Part shown: piece by piece, positions 15,481-24,092 of the stretch
Position numbering within the stretch: position 1 is the stretch's first letter
Layout: every line of letters begins with the position of its first letter
Assembly (NCBI GenBank): GCA_947625425.1
Contig: CANQOH010000006.1
Coordinates: forward strand, 1-50,070
Direction of reading: 5' to 3'
DNA length: 50,070 nucleotides
DNA from: an uncultured Bacilli bacterium
GTDB lineage: Bacteria; Bacillota_I; Bacilli_A; RF39; UBA660
Made by a program: the position numbers and the translations under genes
The notes under the pieces: generated by a model
What the model was told of the DNA's origin: nothing
Seen by the model: the letters and a program-made list of their open reading frames with translations, nothing else
The model's database searches: none

Positions 15481-16733
15481 TAAAGAAGATAAGAAAAATA
15501 CTTGTTGATTTAGCTAAAAAGAATGTTTTTTTAAGAAAAATATTACGTAAAGCTAAAAATATTCAAGGTAAAATGGCATATCATAAATATTATAAAAAAT
15601 ATAAAGTAGATGATAAGACTATTTTATTTGAAACCTTCAATGGTCGTACTTATGGCTGTAGTCCTAAAGCTATATATGAAAAAATGACAGAAATGAAAGA
15701 GTTTAAAGATTACACTTTTGTATGGTCATTTGTTGATCCAAGTAGCCATGAAGTAAAACCTAATAAAAATTTAATTATAGTTAAACATGATAGCCCAGAT
15801 TATTATAAATATCTATCAATGTCAAAATATTGGATTGTTAATTCAATAGTCGAAGAAGCTATTACTAAAAAAGACAATCAAGTATATGTTCAATGTTGGC
15901 ATGGAACACCACTAAAAAGATTAAGATGCGATATCGAAGTAGATGGTAGTGTCTTAAATAGCGTTGAAGAAATTAGAAAAAGAAATGATATTGATGCTAA
16001 AAGATTTGATTATTTTATTTCTCCATCTAAATTCTGTACTGAAAAATTTACTTCAGCTTTCAATTTAAAAAATCTAGGCTTAGAAGATATAATTATTGAA
16101 GAAGGTTATCCTCGTAATGATTCATTATTTCATTACACTGAAAAAGATGTTAAAAGAATAAAAGAAAAATATCATATTCCTAAAGATAAAAAAGTTATTT
16201 TCTACTTACCAACTTTTAGAGATAACCAACATGAATCAGGAGTAGGATATACATATAATTTAGGTATCGATTTTGATTCATTAAAGAAAAAATTCGGTGA
16301 TAAATATGTCATACTATTTAGTCCTCATTACTTTGTAGCTAAACAAGTTGATGTGAGTAAATATAAAGGCTTTGTTATTGATGTCTCAGGTAATGATAAT
16401 ATAAATGATATGTATATCGTTAGTGATATAATTATGACAGACTATTCCAGTGTTTTCTTTGACTTTGCTAATCTAAAAAGACCAATGATCTTTTATATGT
16501 ATGACTTAGATTTATATAAAGGTAAATTAAGAGATTTCTATTTAGATTTAGATGAATTACCAGGTCCAATTGCTGAAACCCAAGAAGACCTTGAAAAGAA
16601 TCTAGCTAATTTAGAAAAAGATTATAAAAAATATGAAAAGAAATATGAAAAATTTAATAAAAAGTTTAATTATTTAGATGATGGTAATGCATCTGAAAGA
16701 GTAATTAAAGTTATTTTTAAAGATGTAATATAA
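15477..16733 (+). CDS. CDP-glycerol glycerophosphotransferase (TagF-like)
   Basis: This 418-aa protein has a basic N-terminus (KKIRKILVDLAKKN) suited to membrane association. The family motifs are CWHGTPLKRLRCDI, GYPRNDSLF, FYLPTFRDNQ, FSPHYF and TDYSSVFFDFANLKRPMIF, and a C-terminal FYLDLDELPGPI stretch is typical of teichoic-acid polymerases. It should extend or prime a glycerol-phosphate chain on a lipid carrier at the cytoplasmic face. It is coupled to the 14296 gene by a 4-nt overlap, so the two are made together. A GtrB-like glycosyltransferase follows after 15 nt. Confidence 0.9.
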   Translation: MIKKIRKILVDLAKKNVFLRKILRKAKNIQGKMAYHKYYKKYKVDDKTILFETFNGRTYGCSPKAIYEKMTEMKEFKDYTFVWSFVDPSSHEVKPNKNLIIVKHDSPDYYKYLSMSKYWIVNSIVEEAITKKDNQVYVQCWHGTPLKRLRCDIEVDGSVLNSVEEIRKRNDIDAKRFDYFISPSKFCTEKFTSAFNLKNLGLEDIIIEEGYPRNDSLFHYTEKDVKRIKEKYHIPKDKKVIFYLPTFRDNQHESGVGYTYNLGIDFDSLKKKFGDKYVILFSPHYFVAKQVDVSKYKGFVIDVSGNDNINDMYIVSDIIMTDYSSVFFDFANLKRPMIFYMYDLDLYKGKLRDFYLDLDELPGPIAETQEDLEKNLANLEKDYKKYEKKYEKFNKKFNYLDDGNASERVIKVIFKDVI

Positions 16734-16748
16734 TGTGAGGCTATTAAA

Positions 16749-17702
16749 ATGAGTGCAAAAAATAATATATTATATTTAGTAATTCCATGCTATAACGAAG
16801 AAGCAGTCCTTCATGAAACTACTAAACAATTAAAAAATAAAATGGAAAAACTAATTAAAGATAAATTAATTTCCGACCAAAGTAGAGTAATGTATGTTAA
16901 TGATGGCTCTAAAGACAATACCTGGTCAATAATTAAAGAAATACATAGTAAAGATGAATTATTTACTGGTTTAACCTTATCACGTAATAGAGGCCATCAA
17001 AACGCTTTATTAGCTGGTCTTATGACTGCTAAAAACTATGCTGACATGGTTATCAGTATGGATGCTGATTTACAAGATGATATAAATGTTATTGATAAAA
17101 TGGTTGAAAAATATAATGAAGGTAACGATATTGTCTATGGTGTTAGATCATCTCGTAAGAAAGATACATTCTTTAAAAGATTTACTGCTCAAGGTTTCTA
17201 TAAATTTATGCAATTAATGGGCGTTGATATCGTCTACAATCATGCTGATTGTCGTCTAATGTCAAAAAGAACTTTAGATGAACTAGAAAACTTTACTGAA
17301 GTAAATTTATTCTTAAGAGGTATCGTTCCCTTAATTGGTTTTAAATCTGAAATTGTAACCTATGAAAGAAATGAAAGATTTGCTGGTGAATCTAAATATC
17401 CATTAAAGAAAATGTTATCATTTGCTTTTGATGGTATAACATCATTTAGTATTAAACCAATTAGATTCATCCTATTTCTTGGCTTTATCTTCTGTCTTAT
17501 CAGTGTTGGTGTCTTAATATATTCTATTATTCAAAAAGTTCTAGGTAATACCGTCGATGGTTGGACCTTTATTGTTTGTTCTATCTGGTTAGTATCTGGT
17601 GTCCAAATGATATCATTAGGCGTAATAGGAGAATATATTGGTAAGATATATAATGAAACCAAAAGAAGACCAAGATATATTATTGAAGAAGAACTTAAAT
17701 AA
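16749..17702 (+). CDS. GtrB/CsbB-like polyprenyl-phosphate glycosyltransferase
   Basis: This 317-aa protein has a GT2 domain (residues 1-225) of the DPM1/GtrB type, with LVIPCYNEEAVLHET, YVNDGSKDNTW, LSRNRGHQNALLAGL, SMDADLQDD and ERFAGESKYPLKKM. Two C-terminal membrane segments follow (about 238-262 and 273-296). Such enzymes load a sugar onto undecaprenyl phosphate for use outside the membrane. In B. subtilis and Listeria the CsbB/GtcA-type enzyme works with a YfhO or GT-C partner; here a YfhO protein (24093) and two GT-C-like proteins (12175, 17724) are close. The partner is inferred. Confidence 0.88.
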   Translation: MSAKNNILYLVIPCYNEEAVLHETTKQLKNKMEKLIKDKLISDQSRVMYVNDGSKDNTWSIIKEIHSKDELFTGLTLSRNRGHQNALLAGLMTAKNYADMVISMDADLQDDINVIDKMVEKYNEGNDIVYGVRSSRKKDTFFKRFTAQGFYKFMQLMGVDIVYNHADCRLMSKRTLDELENFTEVNLFLRGIVPLIGFKSEIVTYERNERFAGESKYPLKKMLSFAFDGITSFSIKPIRFILFLGFIFCLISVGVLIYSIIQKVLGNTVDGWTFIVCSIWLVSGVQMISLGVIGEYIGKIYNETKRRPRYIIEEELK

Positions 17703-17705
17703 CAA

Positions 17706-17735
17706 AAAAGTAGATAGGTAACACTATCTACTTTT
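17706..17735. terminator. Bidirectional terminator between convergent genes
   Basis: A 12-bp stem AAAAGTAGATAG/CTATCTACTTTT with a 6-nt loop lies between the two convergent genes, with A-rich sequence on the left and T-rich sequence on the right. It can serve both strands and overlaps the last codons of the minus-strand gene. Confidence 0.85.
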
Positions 17736-19273
17736 AGTTTTATTTATTTTATATTTTTTATATAATTTTGAACATATTAACCAAGATTTGTTGTATCCTA
17801 AACAAGCATAAGGAATTAAACCGACAAAAAACTGAAGAATATATTGAGATTTTGCTTCCCACATACAATAGAATAAGAAACCTCCAATAAAAATTAACAA
17901 GAATAGCATCTTTAAATAATCAGAATCTTTTCTATACATTATTAAATATAATAAACATCCAAAATAAATAATTAATTGATAATAATTACCATATACATAC
18001 GAATAATTATACAATCTTCCTTTGATTAATGAATTAGCAATTTTATTTTTACCTGTGTCCGTTAAATTCCATAAAGCCTGATATGTCGGATTGTTCCATT
18101 GTGAAGAAATCTTTTTATAAAAGAATAATATAAAGCTCTTCGGATGATTCTTAAAATTATTAAGATGATCTTTAATATCGTTAATAACTAATTCGTTATA
18201 ATGAGCGTCATCATACCCAACATTGATATAATTTTGTCTTGCACTGTCATCCCACCAACCAGGACCAATCATACCATCGTGTAATCCCATAGCAATCCAC
18301 CCAATTTTAGGAACACCACTATTTATAGTAATATTACTTCTATTCTCATAATATTTATAAATTATATTTAATGGAAGACTAAAGAATAAAATCATTAATA
18401 AGATATAAATGAAATGTATTTTGTCTTTTTTATCAAAAAAGCTTATAAAACTTATAATTACTAAGGCAATAACAATAATTAAAGCTGTAGATTTAATACA
18501 ATATGCAATTCCCATTGATATTACCGATACTAAAGCAAAAAGTATCTTCTTCCATTTTTTAGACTCATTATTAAATAAAAGAAAATAATAAATTGATATA
18601 ACCGATAAGCAAAAAGATATTAAATTTCCATAGACAAAAGAACAAAAGAAAATATAAAAAATAAAACAAAATAGAAGAATCATTAATAAAATACTATTAT
18701 TTTCTTTTTTAAATAAAATATCAAAAATTTTAACTATTAAATAATAAGTAATAATCATACTAATGCAATTAATTAATTGAAATAGTAGAATAGAATTATT
18801 TCCAAATAATCTAAATAATATTTCTTCGAAAAATATTAAACCAAGTTGATAAGGATAAAAATAAACATAATTTCCCTGTAAAAGTGCACTATAATTACCT
18901 AACGAAAACATTTTAGCGGTTTGAAAACATAATAAACTATCAGCCCTCAAAGAATAATTCGCCATAAAAACCCATAAAATGCTTATAATACATAGAGTAC
19001 AAAGTAATATGTTAATAATTTTCTTCTTTAAATTAGCTGTGATTTTCAGTTTACTAAAAAGTATTCCTCCTATGATAAAAAATAGAGCAATCGCTAAAAT
19101 ACCCAATAAAATATTATCTTTATAAAAAAAGTAATTTCATTAGTACCTGATGAAAGAGGTGGAATATAGGAAGTCTTAACTAAAGAATCAATTGTTAAAA
19201 ATAACAAGAATAAAAAGGATAAAATGTAAATTATTTTATTGCAAATTTTTATGCAAATATTAATAATTTTCAT
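17724..19273 (-). CDS. GT-C-like membrane glycosyltransferase, frameshifted at an A7/T7 run
   Basis: A clear start, ATG 19273 with RBS GGAGG (19285-19281), opens a frame that encodes an N-terminal membrane helix and SYIPPLSSGTNEIT, but stops after about 59 codons. The neighbouring frame continues without a gap as FFYKDNILLGILAI and runs 460 more residues to 17724. The switch falls at a run of seven A (T on the coding strand) at 19124-19130; one extra T would join both parts. The body has about 10 membrane segments and an outer loop SLRADSLLCFQTAKMF followed by GNYVYFYPYQLGLIFFEE, typical of family-39 GT-C enzymes. The gene is therefore off, phase-variable, read by -1 slippage, or wrongly assembled here. 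Without frameshifting, only a TTG at 19106 could start the body. Confidence 0.75.
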
Positions 19274-19337
19274 AAAATCGCCTCCAACTTAATTCAGTCT
19301 ATCACATATATAATTCATTATCAATCTAGTAAAAACT

Positions 19338-19363
19338 AAGAATACTAAAAAGTATTCTTTTTT
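19338..19363 (+). terminator. Stem-loop terminator in the yqfC leader
   Basis: A 9-bp stem AAGAATACT/AGTATTCTT with loop AAAA is followed by a T run and lies 23 nt before the yqfC ATG. No plus-strand gene precedes it, so it acts as an attenuator for yqfC or marks the former end of a lost neighbour. Confidence 0.7.
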
Positions 19364-19386
19364 CATATAATTATCTAGGTGATTAA

Positions 19387-19629
19387 ATGATAATAGATAA
19401 CCTTAAAAATATCTTTATTAATGAAGCATATTCCATAAATCTTACCAATAATAAAATCTATATAACTAATTATGAAAAACTATTATCAATTACAGATAAA
19501 CAAATACTTCTTAAGTTTACTAATTTTAATCTAAATATCAAAGGATTAAATTTTAAAATAGTTAAAATGTTAGATAAAGAAATCTTATTTAATGGTCATA
19601 TAGAAAGTATGGAATATATCTATAATTAA
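19387..19629 (+). CDS. yqfC: YqfC family sporulation protein
   Basis: This 80-aa protein has the YabP/YqfC pattern: an N-terminal INEAYSINLTNNKIYITNYEKLLSITD, then a beta-rich core LKFTNFNLNIKGLNFKIVKM and an ending EILFNGHIESMEYIYN. YqfC is made under sigma-E in B. subtilis; its biochemical role is not known. It is followed directly by yqfD, the same pair as in B. subtilis. The RBS is TCTAGGTGA (19374-19382). A sequence CATATAAT (19364-19371) resembles a sigma-E -10 box, but this is a weak observation. Confidence 0.82.
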   Translation: MIIDNLKNIFINEAYSINLTNNKIYITNYEKLLSITDKQILLKFTNFNLNIKGLNFKIVKMLDKEILFNGHIESMEYIYN

Positions 19630-20764
19630 CTTAATTGAGATAAGTATTACTACTAAATCACCTAATAAGACCATTAAATACTTAAGAAATTTAAATATAA
19701 ATATTTATAATATAAAATATAATAAAGATAATATTATCGTTAAAATCAAAGAACAAGACTTAGATAAAGTAAACAAATACTATAATTATGAAATAATCAA
19801 TTATTATGGTAAAACTAAAATAATCAATTACTTAAAACAAAACAAAGTATCCTTTTACTATTTATTAAGCGTCATATCACTTATTTTTATCTTTACGAGA
19901 TTTATTATTAATATCAATGTTATAACTGCTGATAGTAGCTTAAAAAGCTTAATTATTAATGAGTTAGATAAAAATAATATTAAAGAATATACTTTAGTTA
20001 AATCTGAAAAACAAATATCTCGTATTAAAGAAATAATCTTAAATAATAATAAAGATCAAATAGAATGGCTTAATATTGAAAGAAAAGGTATGAAATACCT
20101 TATTAATATAGAACCTAAAATAATTAAAGATAAAGTTGAAGAAGAACCATATTGTAATGTTATATCTCTAAAAGATAGTATGATTACGCGTATTATAACT
20201 AGTAAAGGTATGGAAGTCGTAGATATTAATGATTCAGTAAAAAAAGGAGATATTTTAATCTCAGGTGATATTAAGTTTAATGAAGAAATAAAAGAACAAG
20301 TATGTGCTAGTGGTAAAGTCTATGGTCGTACTTGGTATACAGTTAATATATCTATTCCTAAAACTTATGAAGAAACAACTAAATTAGCCAAAAAAAGATA
20401 TAATATCGAGCTAAGCTTTAATAATAAGAGTTATCGTATCTTTAAAGATCGTCTAAGTAACTTTAAATCAACTAAAAAGAATATTGTTAACTTATTTGGT
20501 TTTAAACTATCTTTAATTACCGATCAAGAAGTTAAAATAACTCCTAAAGAATATACTTCTAAAGAACTAGAAATTAATATTCAAAAAGAGATAACAAATA
20601 AGATGAAAAAAGTCCTAAAAGGTGAATCTAAAATAATCACTCAAAAAGTTTTGAAAAAAGATATAAATAATAGTAAAATAGATATTGAAGTATTTATAGT
20701 AGCCGAAGAAGAAATTGGTACAGTTTCAAAAGAACCAATAAATACTGAAGAAAACCAAGAATAG
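19625..20764 (+). CDS. yqfD: YqfD sporulation membrane protein, start codon unusual
   Basis: An open frame runs without interruption from 19604 to 20764 and overlaps the end of yqfC. The product reads IEISITTKSPNKTIKYLRNL at the N-terminus, aligning with the LEITGRGIERLL region near the N-terminus of YqfD. A membrane helix (VSFYYLLSVISLIFIFTRFI) and a long periplasm-side domain with IEWLNIERKGMKYLINIEPK and GDILISGDI follow. No ATG, GTG or TTG exists in this frame before 20090, and starting there would remove the membrane helix. Translation must begin at an ATA or ATT codon between 19616 and 19634 or be coupled to yqfC. I set 19625 (ATT) arbitrarily in that interval. YqfD supports sporulation in B. 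subtilis; B. subtilis YqfD is about 398 aa. Confidence 0.75.
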   Translation: MNLIEISITTKSPNKTIKYLRNLNINIYNIKYNKDNIIVKIKEQDLDKVNKYYNYEIINYYGKTKIINYLKQNKVSFYYLLSVISLIFIFTRFIININVITADSSLKSLIINELDKNNIKEYTLVKSEKQISRIKEIILNNNKDQIEWLNIERKGMKYLINIEPKIIKDKVEEEPYCNVISLKDSMITRIITSKGMEVVDINDSVKKGDILISGDIKFNEEIKEQVCASGKVYGRTWYTVNISIPKTYEETTKLAKKRYNIELSFNNKSYRIFKDRLSNFKSTKKNIVNLFGFKLSLITDQEVKITPKEYTSKELEINIQKEITNKMKKVLKGESKIITQKVLKKDINNSKIDIEVFIVAEEEIGTVSKEPINTEENQE

Positions 20765-20774
20765 GAGTGAGTTT

Positions 20775-21401
20775 ATGGGTAATTTATCTCCATTTTACGA
20801 TACATTTTACTGGGCCATAAAAGAAACATGGCCTATGTTAACGTTATTTGTTGTAATAATGGCCGTCCTAAAAATAACTAGAGTAATAATTAATCATGAT
20901 AAATTCGTCTTCTATAAAGAGTTTTATTCTTTGTTATTTAGTATTTATATTATTTTATTATATTTCTTATTACTAAGTACTGAGAATGCCTCAAGTGGCA
21001 TGAATTTCATTCCTTTTCAAGAAATGACCAGATATGCCATTGGCTCTAAGGCATTTTTCTATAATGTTGTAGGTAATATTGTCTTATTTGTTCCATTTGG
21101 TTACTTTGTATCTGATTATTTAAAAGCCAAAAGAGTACCTCATATTTTAGTAGTATCTATTATCATAAGTTTGACAGCTGAACTAATTCAATATAAAATA
21201 GGTCGTGCTTTTGATGTTGATGACATTATATTAAATGTAATTGGTTCAATTATAGGCTTTATGGGTTACATTAGTGTTAGAGCAATTCGTTTGCATTTAC
21301 CAAAATTTTTACAAAATAATGTATTCTATAACATAATTGCCATTATTATATTAATTGTAATTGTCTTCTTATTTGGCAGTATTTGGGGGCTTAGAATTTA
21401 A
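20775..21401 (+). CDS. VanZ family membrane protein
   Basis: This 208-aa protein has five or six membrane segments. The VanZ-type core includes MNFIPFQEMTRY, FFYNVVGNIVLFVPFGYF, SLTAELIQYKIGRAFDVDDIILNVIGSIIGF. In this family the NxxLFxPFG and ExxQ....R..DxxDxxxNxxG motifs are the conserved positions, and all are present. VanZ itself gives low teicoplanin resistance; the role of chromosomal VanZ-like proteins is not established. The RBS ATAGGAGTGAG precedes ATG 20775. It overlaps ybeY by 1 nt, so it belongs to the same transcript. Confidence 0.85.
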   Translation: MGNLSPFYDTFYWAIKETWPMLTLFVVIMAVLKITRVIINHDKFVFYKEFYSLLFSIYIILLYFLLLSTENASSGMNFIPFQEMTRYAIGSKAFFYNVVGNIVLFVPFGYFVSDYLKAKRVPHILVVSIIISLTAELIQYKIGRAFDVDDIILNVIGSIIGFMGYISVRAIRLHLPKFLQNNVFYNIIAIIILIVIVFLFGSIWGLRI

Positions 21402-21844
21402 TGAAAAATGATTATAGTATAATTGACAATGATTTATATAAAGATTATGACTATTTATATAGTTTATTAGATCATACATTAGAACATGAAAAAGTAGAGA
21501 ACGCTATCTTTTCTATTATCTTTGTTGGTGATGATGAAATTCACGAAATTAATAGGGAATATCGTCATGTTGACAGGGTTACAGATGTTATATCTTTTGC
21601 ATTTGAAGATAGTAATGATTTATTGTATAATGATATTCGAGTGCTTGGTGACATATACATCTGTATTCCGCAGATGAAAAGACAAGCGGTAGATTATGGC
21701 CATAGCGAAAAAAGAGAATTATCTTTTTTAGCTGTTCACGGCTTATTACATTTATTAGGCTATGATCATATGAATGAAAAAGATGAAAAAGTCATGTTTG
21801 AATTACAGGAGTTGATGTTAGATGACGAAAATATCAAGAGATGA
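21401..21844 (+). CDS. ybeY: Endoribonuclease YbeY
   Basis: This 147-aa metalloprotein is of the UPF0054 family. The zinc site HGLLHLLGYDH (HxxxHxxxxxH) is intact, and upstream the signature YRHVDRVTDVISFAF is present. YbeY is a single-strand RNase needed for 16S rRNA 3' end maturation and ribosome quality control. It overlaps the VanZ-like gene by 1 nt and dgkA by 23 nt, and the ybeY-dgkA-era order is the usual Bacillus one. Confidence 0.95.
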   Translation: MKNDYSIIDNDLYKDYDYLYSLLDHTLEHEKVENAIFSIIFVGDDEIHEINREYRHVDRVTDVISFAFEDSNDLLYNDIRVLGDIYICIPQMKRQAVDYGHSEKRELSFLAVHGLLHLLGYDHMNEKDEKVMFELQELMLDDENIKR

Positions 21845-22223
21845 TATTAAAAGACATGGTTTTAAGAGATTTTATAAAAGTTTTACTTATTCAATAGATG
21901 GTTTAAAATATGCTTATCGTTATGAGCAAAGTATGTTAATTCATGTTATAGCAACTATCTGTGTTATAATTGCTAATATTTTCTTTGGTGTTAAGGCATT
22001 TGAATGGTTAGTTACAATGATGGCTATTGGCATGGTTTTATCTGCTGAACTTATAAATACAGCCATTGAAGCAACAGTTGATTTAGTTACTTTAGAAATT
22101 CATCCTTTAGCTAAAATAGCCAAAGATTGTGGTAGTGCAGCCACCTTTGTCTTAGCTATGATGGCTGCTGTAATTGGTTGTATTATTTATATTCCATATA
22201 TTACAACATTAATAGGTATCTAA
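21822..22223 (+). CDS. dgkA: Undecaprenol/diacylglycerol kinase
   Basis: This 133-aa protein has three membrane helices and the DgkA motif AELINTAIEATVDLV. In Gram-positive bacteria this enzyme mostly phosphorylates undecaprenol, making the lipid carrier used for the wall and teichoic-acid polymers that other genes in this window build. ATG 21822 lies inside ybeY with RBS CAGGAG just upstream. The last A of its TAA stop is the first base of the era start codon. Confidence 0.94.
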   Translation: MTKISRDDIKRHGFKRFYKSFTYSIDGLKYAYRYEQSMLIHVIATICVIIANIFFGVKAFEWLVTMMAIGMVLSAELINTAIEATVDLVTLEIHPLAKIAKDCGSAATFVLAMMAAVIGCIIYIPYITTLIGI

Positions 22224-23113
22224 TGAGAAGTGGTTTTGTAAGTTTAATTGGAAGACCTAATGTTGGTAAATCAACATTATTAAATTCCATTATTAATGAA
22301 AAAATAGCTATTACATCTAACAAACCTCAAACAACGAGAAATATTATCCAAGGTATTTATAATGAAAATGGTTATCAAATCGTTTTTGTCGATACTCCAG
22401 GTATTCATAAACCAATTAATAAACTAGGTAAAGTTTTAAATAAAGAAGCTCAAAGCCTAACTAAAGATGTTGATGTCATCTTACTAGTAGTTGATGCTAA
22501 AGACGGTATTGGTCCTGGCGATAAAAAAATTATAAGTTCTTTAAATAGTACTGATTCTAAAGTAATATTAGTTCTAAATAAAATTGATAAAATGAGTGAA
22601 GAAGAAATATATGGGGCAATAAATTCATATAAAGATTTATATGATTTTGCCGAAATCGTACCAATATCAGCTCTTCAAAAAAATAACATTCAAACCTTAA
22701 TTAATGTCATAAAAAAATATCTAACTGATGATATTCGTTATTTTGATGAAGATACCATCACTACTAATCCATTAAGTTTTATTGTTAGTGAGTATGTTAG
22801 AGAAAAAATATTCAGAATGACTGAAGAAGAAGTCCCTCATAGTATTACTTGTATAACATCAAAATACGAAGAGAAGAAAAATATCGTTAATATTACAGTT
22901 GATATTATCGTTGATCGTGATTCAATTAAAAAAATAGTAATTGGTAAACAAGGTTCTTTACTAAAAGCTGTAGGAACAGAAGCCAGAAAAGATATTGAAA
23001 GACTAATTGGTAAACAAGTATATCTTGAATTATATGTTAAAACAATTCGTAATTGGCGTGATAAAGAAAGATATCTAAACGAATTAGGTTTCAATGAAAA
23101 AGATTATATTTAG
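22223..23113 (+). CDS. era: GTPase Era
   Basis: The protein has 296 aa from ATG 22223, which overlaps the dgkA stop (TAATG). The G domain shows G1 GRPNVGKST, G3 DTPG and G4 NKID. The C-terminal KH domain contains VIGKQGSLLKAVGTEARKDIERLIG, the GxxG RNA-binding loop. Era binds the 3' end of 16S rRNA and helps 30S assembly, a job linked to that of YbeY upstream. Length and domains are normal. Confidence 0.97.
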   Translation: MRSGFVSLIGRPNVGKSTLLNSIINEKIAITSNKPQTTRNIIQGIYNENGYQIVFVDTPGIHKPINKLGKVLNKEAQSLTKDVDVILLVVDAKDGIGPGDKKIISSLNSTDSKVILVLNKIDKMSEEEIYGAINSYKDLYDFAEIVPISALQKNNIQTLINVIKKYLTDDIRYFDEDTITTNPLSFIVSEYVREKIFRMTEEEVPHSITCITSKYEEKKNIVNITVDIIVDRDSIKKIVIGKQGSLLKAVGTEARKDIERLIGKQVYLELYVKTIRNWRDKERYLNELGFNEKDYI

Positions 23114-23129
23114 TGAATAAAAAATATTT

Positions 23130-23169
23130 AAAGAACCCATTATATATTTAGAAAGGATGGGTTCTTTTT
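23130..23169 (+). terminator. Hairpin with T tail between era and yqzL, RBS in the loop
   Basis: An 11-bp stem AAAGAACCCAT (23130-23140) / ATGGGTTCTTT (23157-23167) is followed by T to 23169, and the ATG of yqzL begins at 23170. The only RBS-like sequence for yqzL, GAAAGG (23151-23156), lies in the 16-nt loop. It could be an intrinsic terminator, a partial attenuator, or an RBS-presenting hairpin. Confidence 0.65.
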
Positions 23170-23250
23170 ATGAATAAAAAGGAAGCTTGGGAATTATTTA
23201 AAAAGACCGGCAAAATAGAATACTATCTAAAATACAAAGGTAAAAAATAG
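23170..23250 (+). CDS. yqzL: YqzL family small protein
   Basis: This 26-aa protein starts MNKKEAWELFKKTGKIEYYL and ends in a basic tail. It matches the YqzL family pattern (W..F..TG....YL..K) of very small Firmicute proteins encoded between era and recO, exactly its position here. Its function is unknown. It is too short for most gene callers. The start codon sits directly after the T tail of a hairpin whose loop contains GAAAGG. Confidence 0.78.
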   Translation: MNKKEAWELFKKTGKIEYYLKYKGKK

Positions 23251-23261
23251 AAGTGATAAAT

Positions 23262-23996
23262 ATGATAAGTAAATTTGAAGGAATAATAATAACTGAAACT
23301 CCTTATGGAGATAATTCTAAAATAATTAATGTTTTAACTAAAGAAAAAGGTCTAATAGGTATTATGTGTCATAATGCTAAAAGTCTTAAAAGTCCTTTAC
23401 GTACTAAAACACTTAAATTTACTTATGCTTATTTCCATATCAAATATAATGAAAATAAATTATCTACTTTAGTAGATGTCGATATTATCGATAATTTATT
23501 AAATATCAAAGAAGATATTGAATTAATAAGTTATATGTCATATATAACTGATCTAACATATCAAGTAATTAAACAAAATAATGATCCAGAAATATACAAT
23601 ATCTTTATCAATACTGTTTTAAAATTAAATGATAAACAAAACCCATTAATTTTAACAAATATCTTAGAATTAAAATATTTAGATTATTTAGGAGTCGGTT
23701 TAAATTTAGATTCTTGTATTAAATGTGGTAATAAAACTAAAATAGTTACTTTAGATCCTGACGAAGGAGGATTTATCTGCCAAGATTGTTATACTAACGA
23801 AAAGATAATCTCTCCTAAAGCCATTAAATTAATCAGAATGTATTATTTAATTGATATCAGTTCCATATCTGATATTAAGATAACTAAAGAAGTAGCTAAT
23901 GAAATAAATTATTTCTTAAATAAATATTATGAAAGATATACTGGTTTATATTTAAAAAGTAAAGATTTCTTACAACGAATAAATAGTTTAGTTTAA
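23262..23996 (+). CDS. recO: DNA repair protein RecO
   Basis: The protein has 244 aa from ATG 23262; a GTG at 23253 is too close to the RBS to be the likely start. An N-terminal OB-fold contains FEGIIITETPYGDNSKIINVLTKEKGLIG. A helical domain and a four-cysteine zinc site follow: CIKCGNKT and FICQDC. RecO loads RecA with RecR and anneals single strands in the RecF pathway. It ends the ybeY-era-recO transcript with a terminator over its stop codon. Confidence 0.94.
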   Translation: MISKFEGIIITETPYGDNSKIINVLTKEKGLIGIMCHNAKSLKSPLRTKTLKFTYAYFHIKYNENKLSTLVDVDIIDNLLNIKEDIELISYMSYITDLTYQVIKQNNDPEIYNIFINTVLKLNDKQNPLILTNILELKYLDYLGVGLNLDSCIKCGNKTKIVTLDPDEGGFICQDCYTNEKIISPKAIKLIRMYYLIDISSISDIKITKEVANEINYFLNKYYERYTGLYLKSKDFLQRINSLV

Positions 23997-24010
23997 TACT
24001 AGACTATTTT
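23982..24010 (+). terminator. Terminator overlapping the recO stop
   Basis: A 10-bp stem AATAGTTTAG/CTAGACTATT (one G-U pair) with a 7-nt loop is followed by a short T run. The recO stop codon is in the loop. Confidence 0.7.
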
Positions 24011-24016
24011 TATTTA

Positions 24017-24045
24017 TAGACTACATAATCTTAAAGTGTTAAAAT
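24017..24045 (+). promoter_or_regulatory. Promoter of the yfhO-like gene
   Basis: TAGACT (24017-24022), a 17-nt spacer and TAAAAT (24040-24045) with an extended -10 TG. Confidence 0.5.
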
Positions 24046-24092
24046 ATATTTAATGTGCAATTTAAAAGAATAAAGCAACTGGAGGAGTAACA

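Noticed and set aside
20090..20092. ATG 20090 as the start of yqfD
   Set aside because: Coding similarity and an open frame extend about 450 nt upstream, including the membrane helix expected for YqfD.
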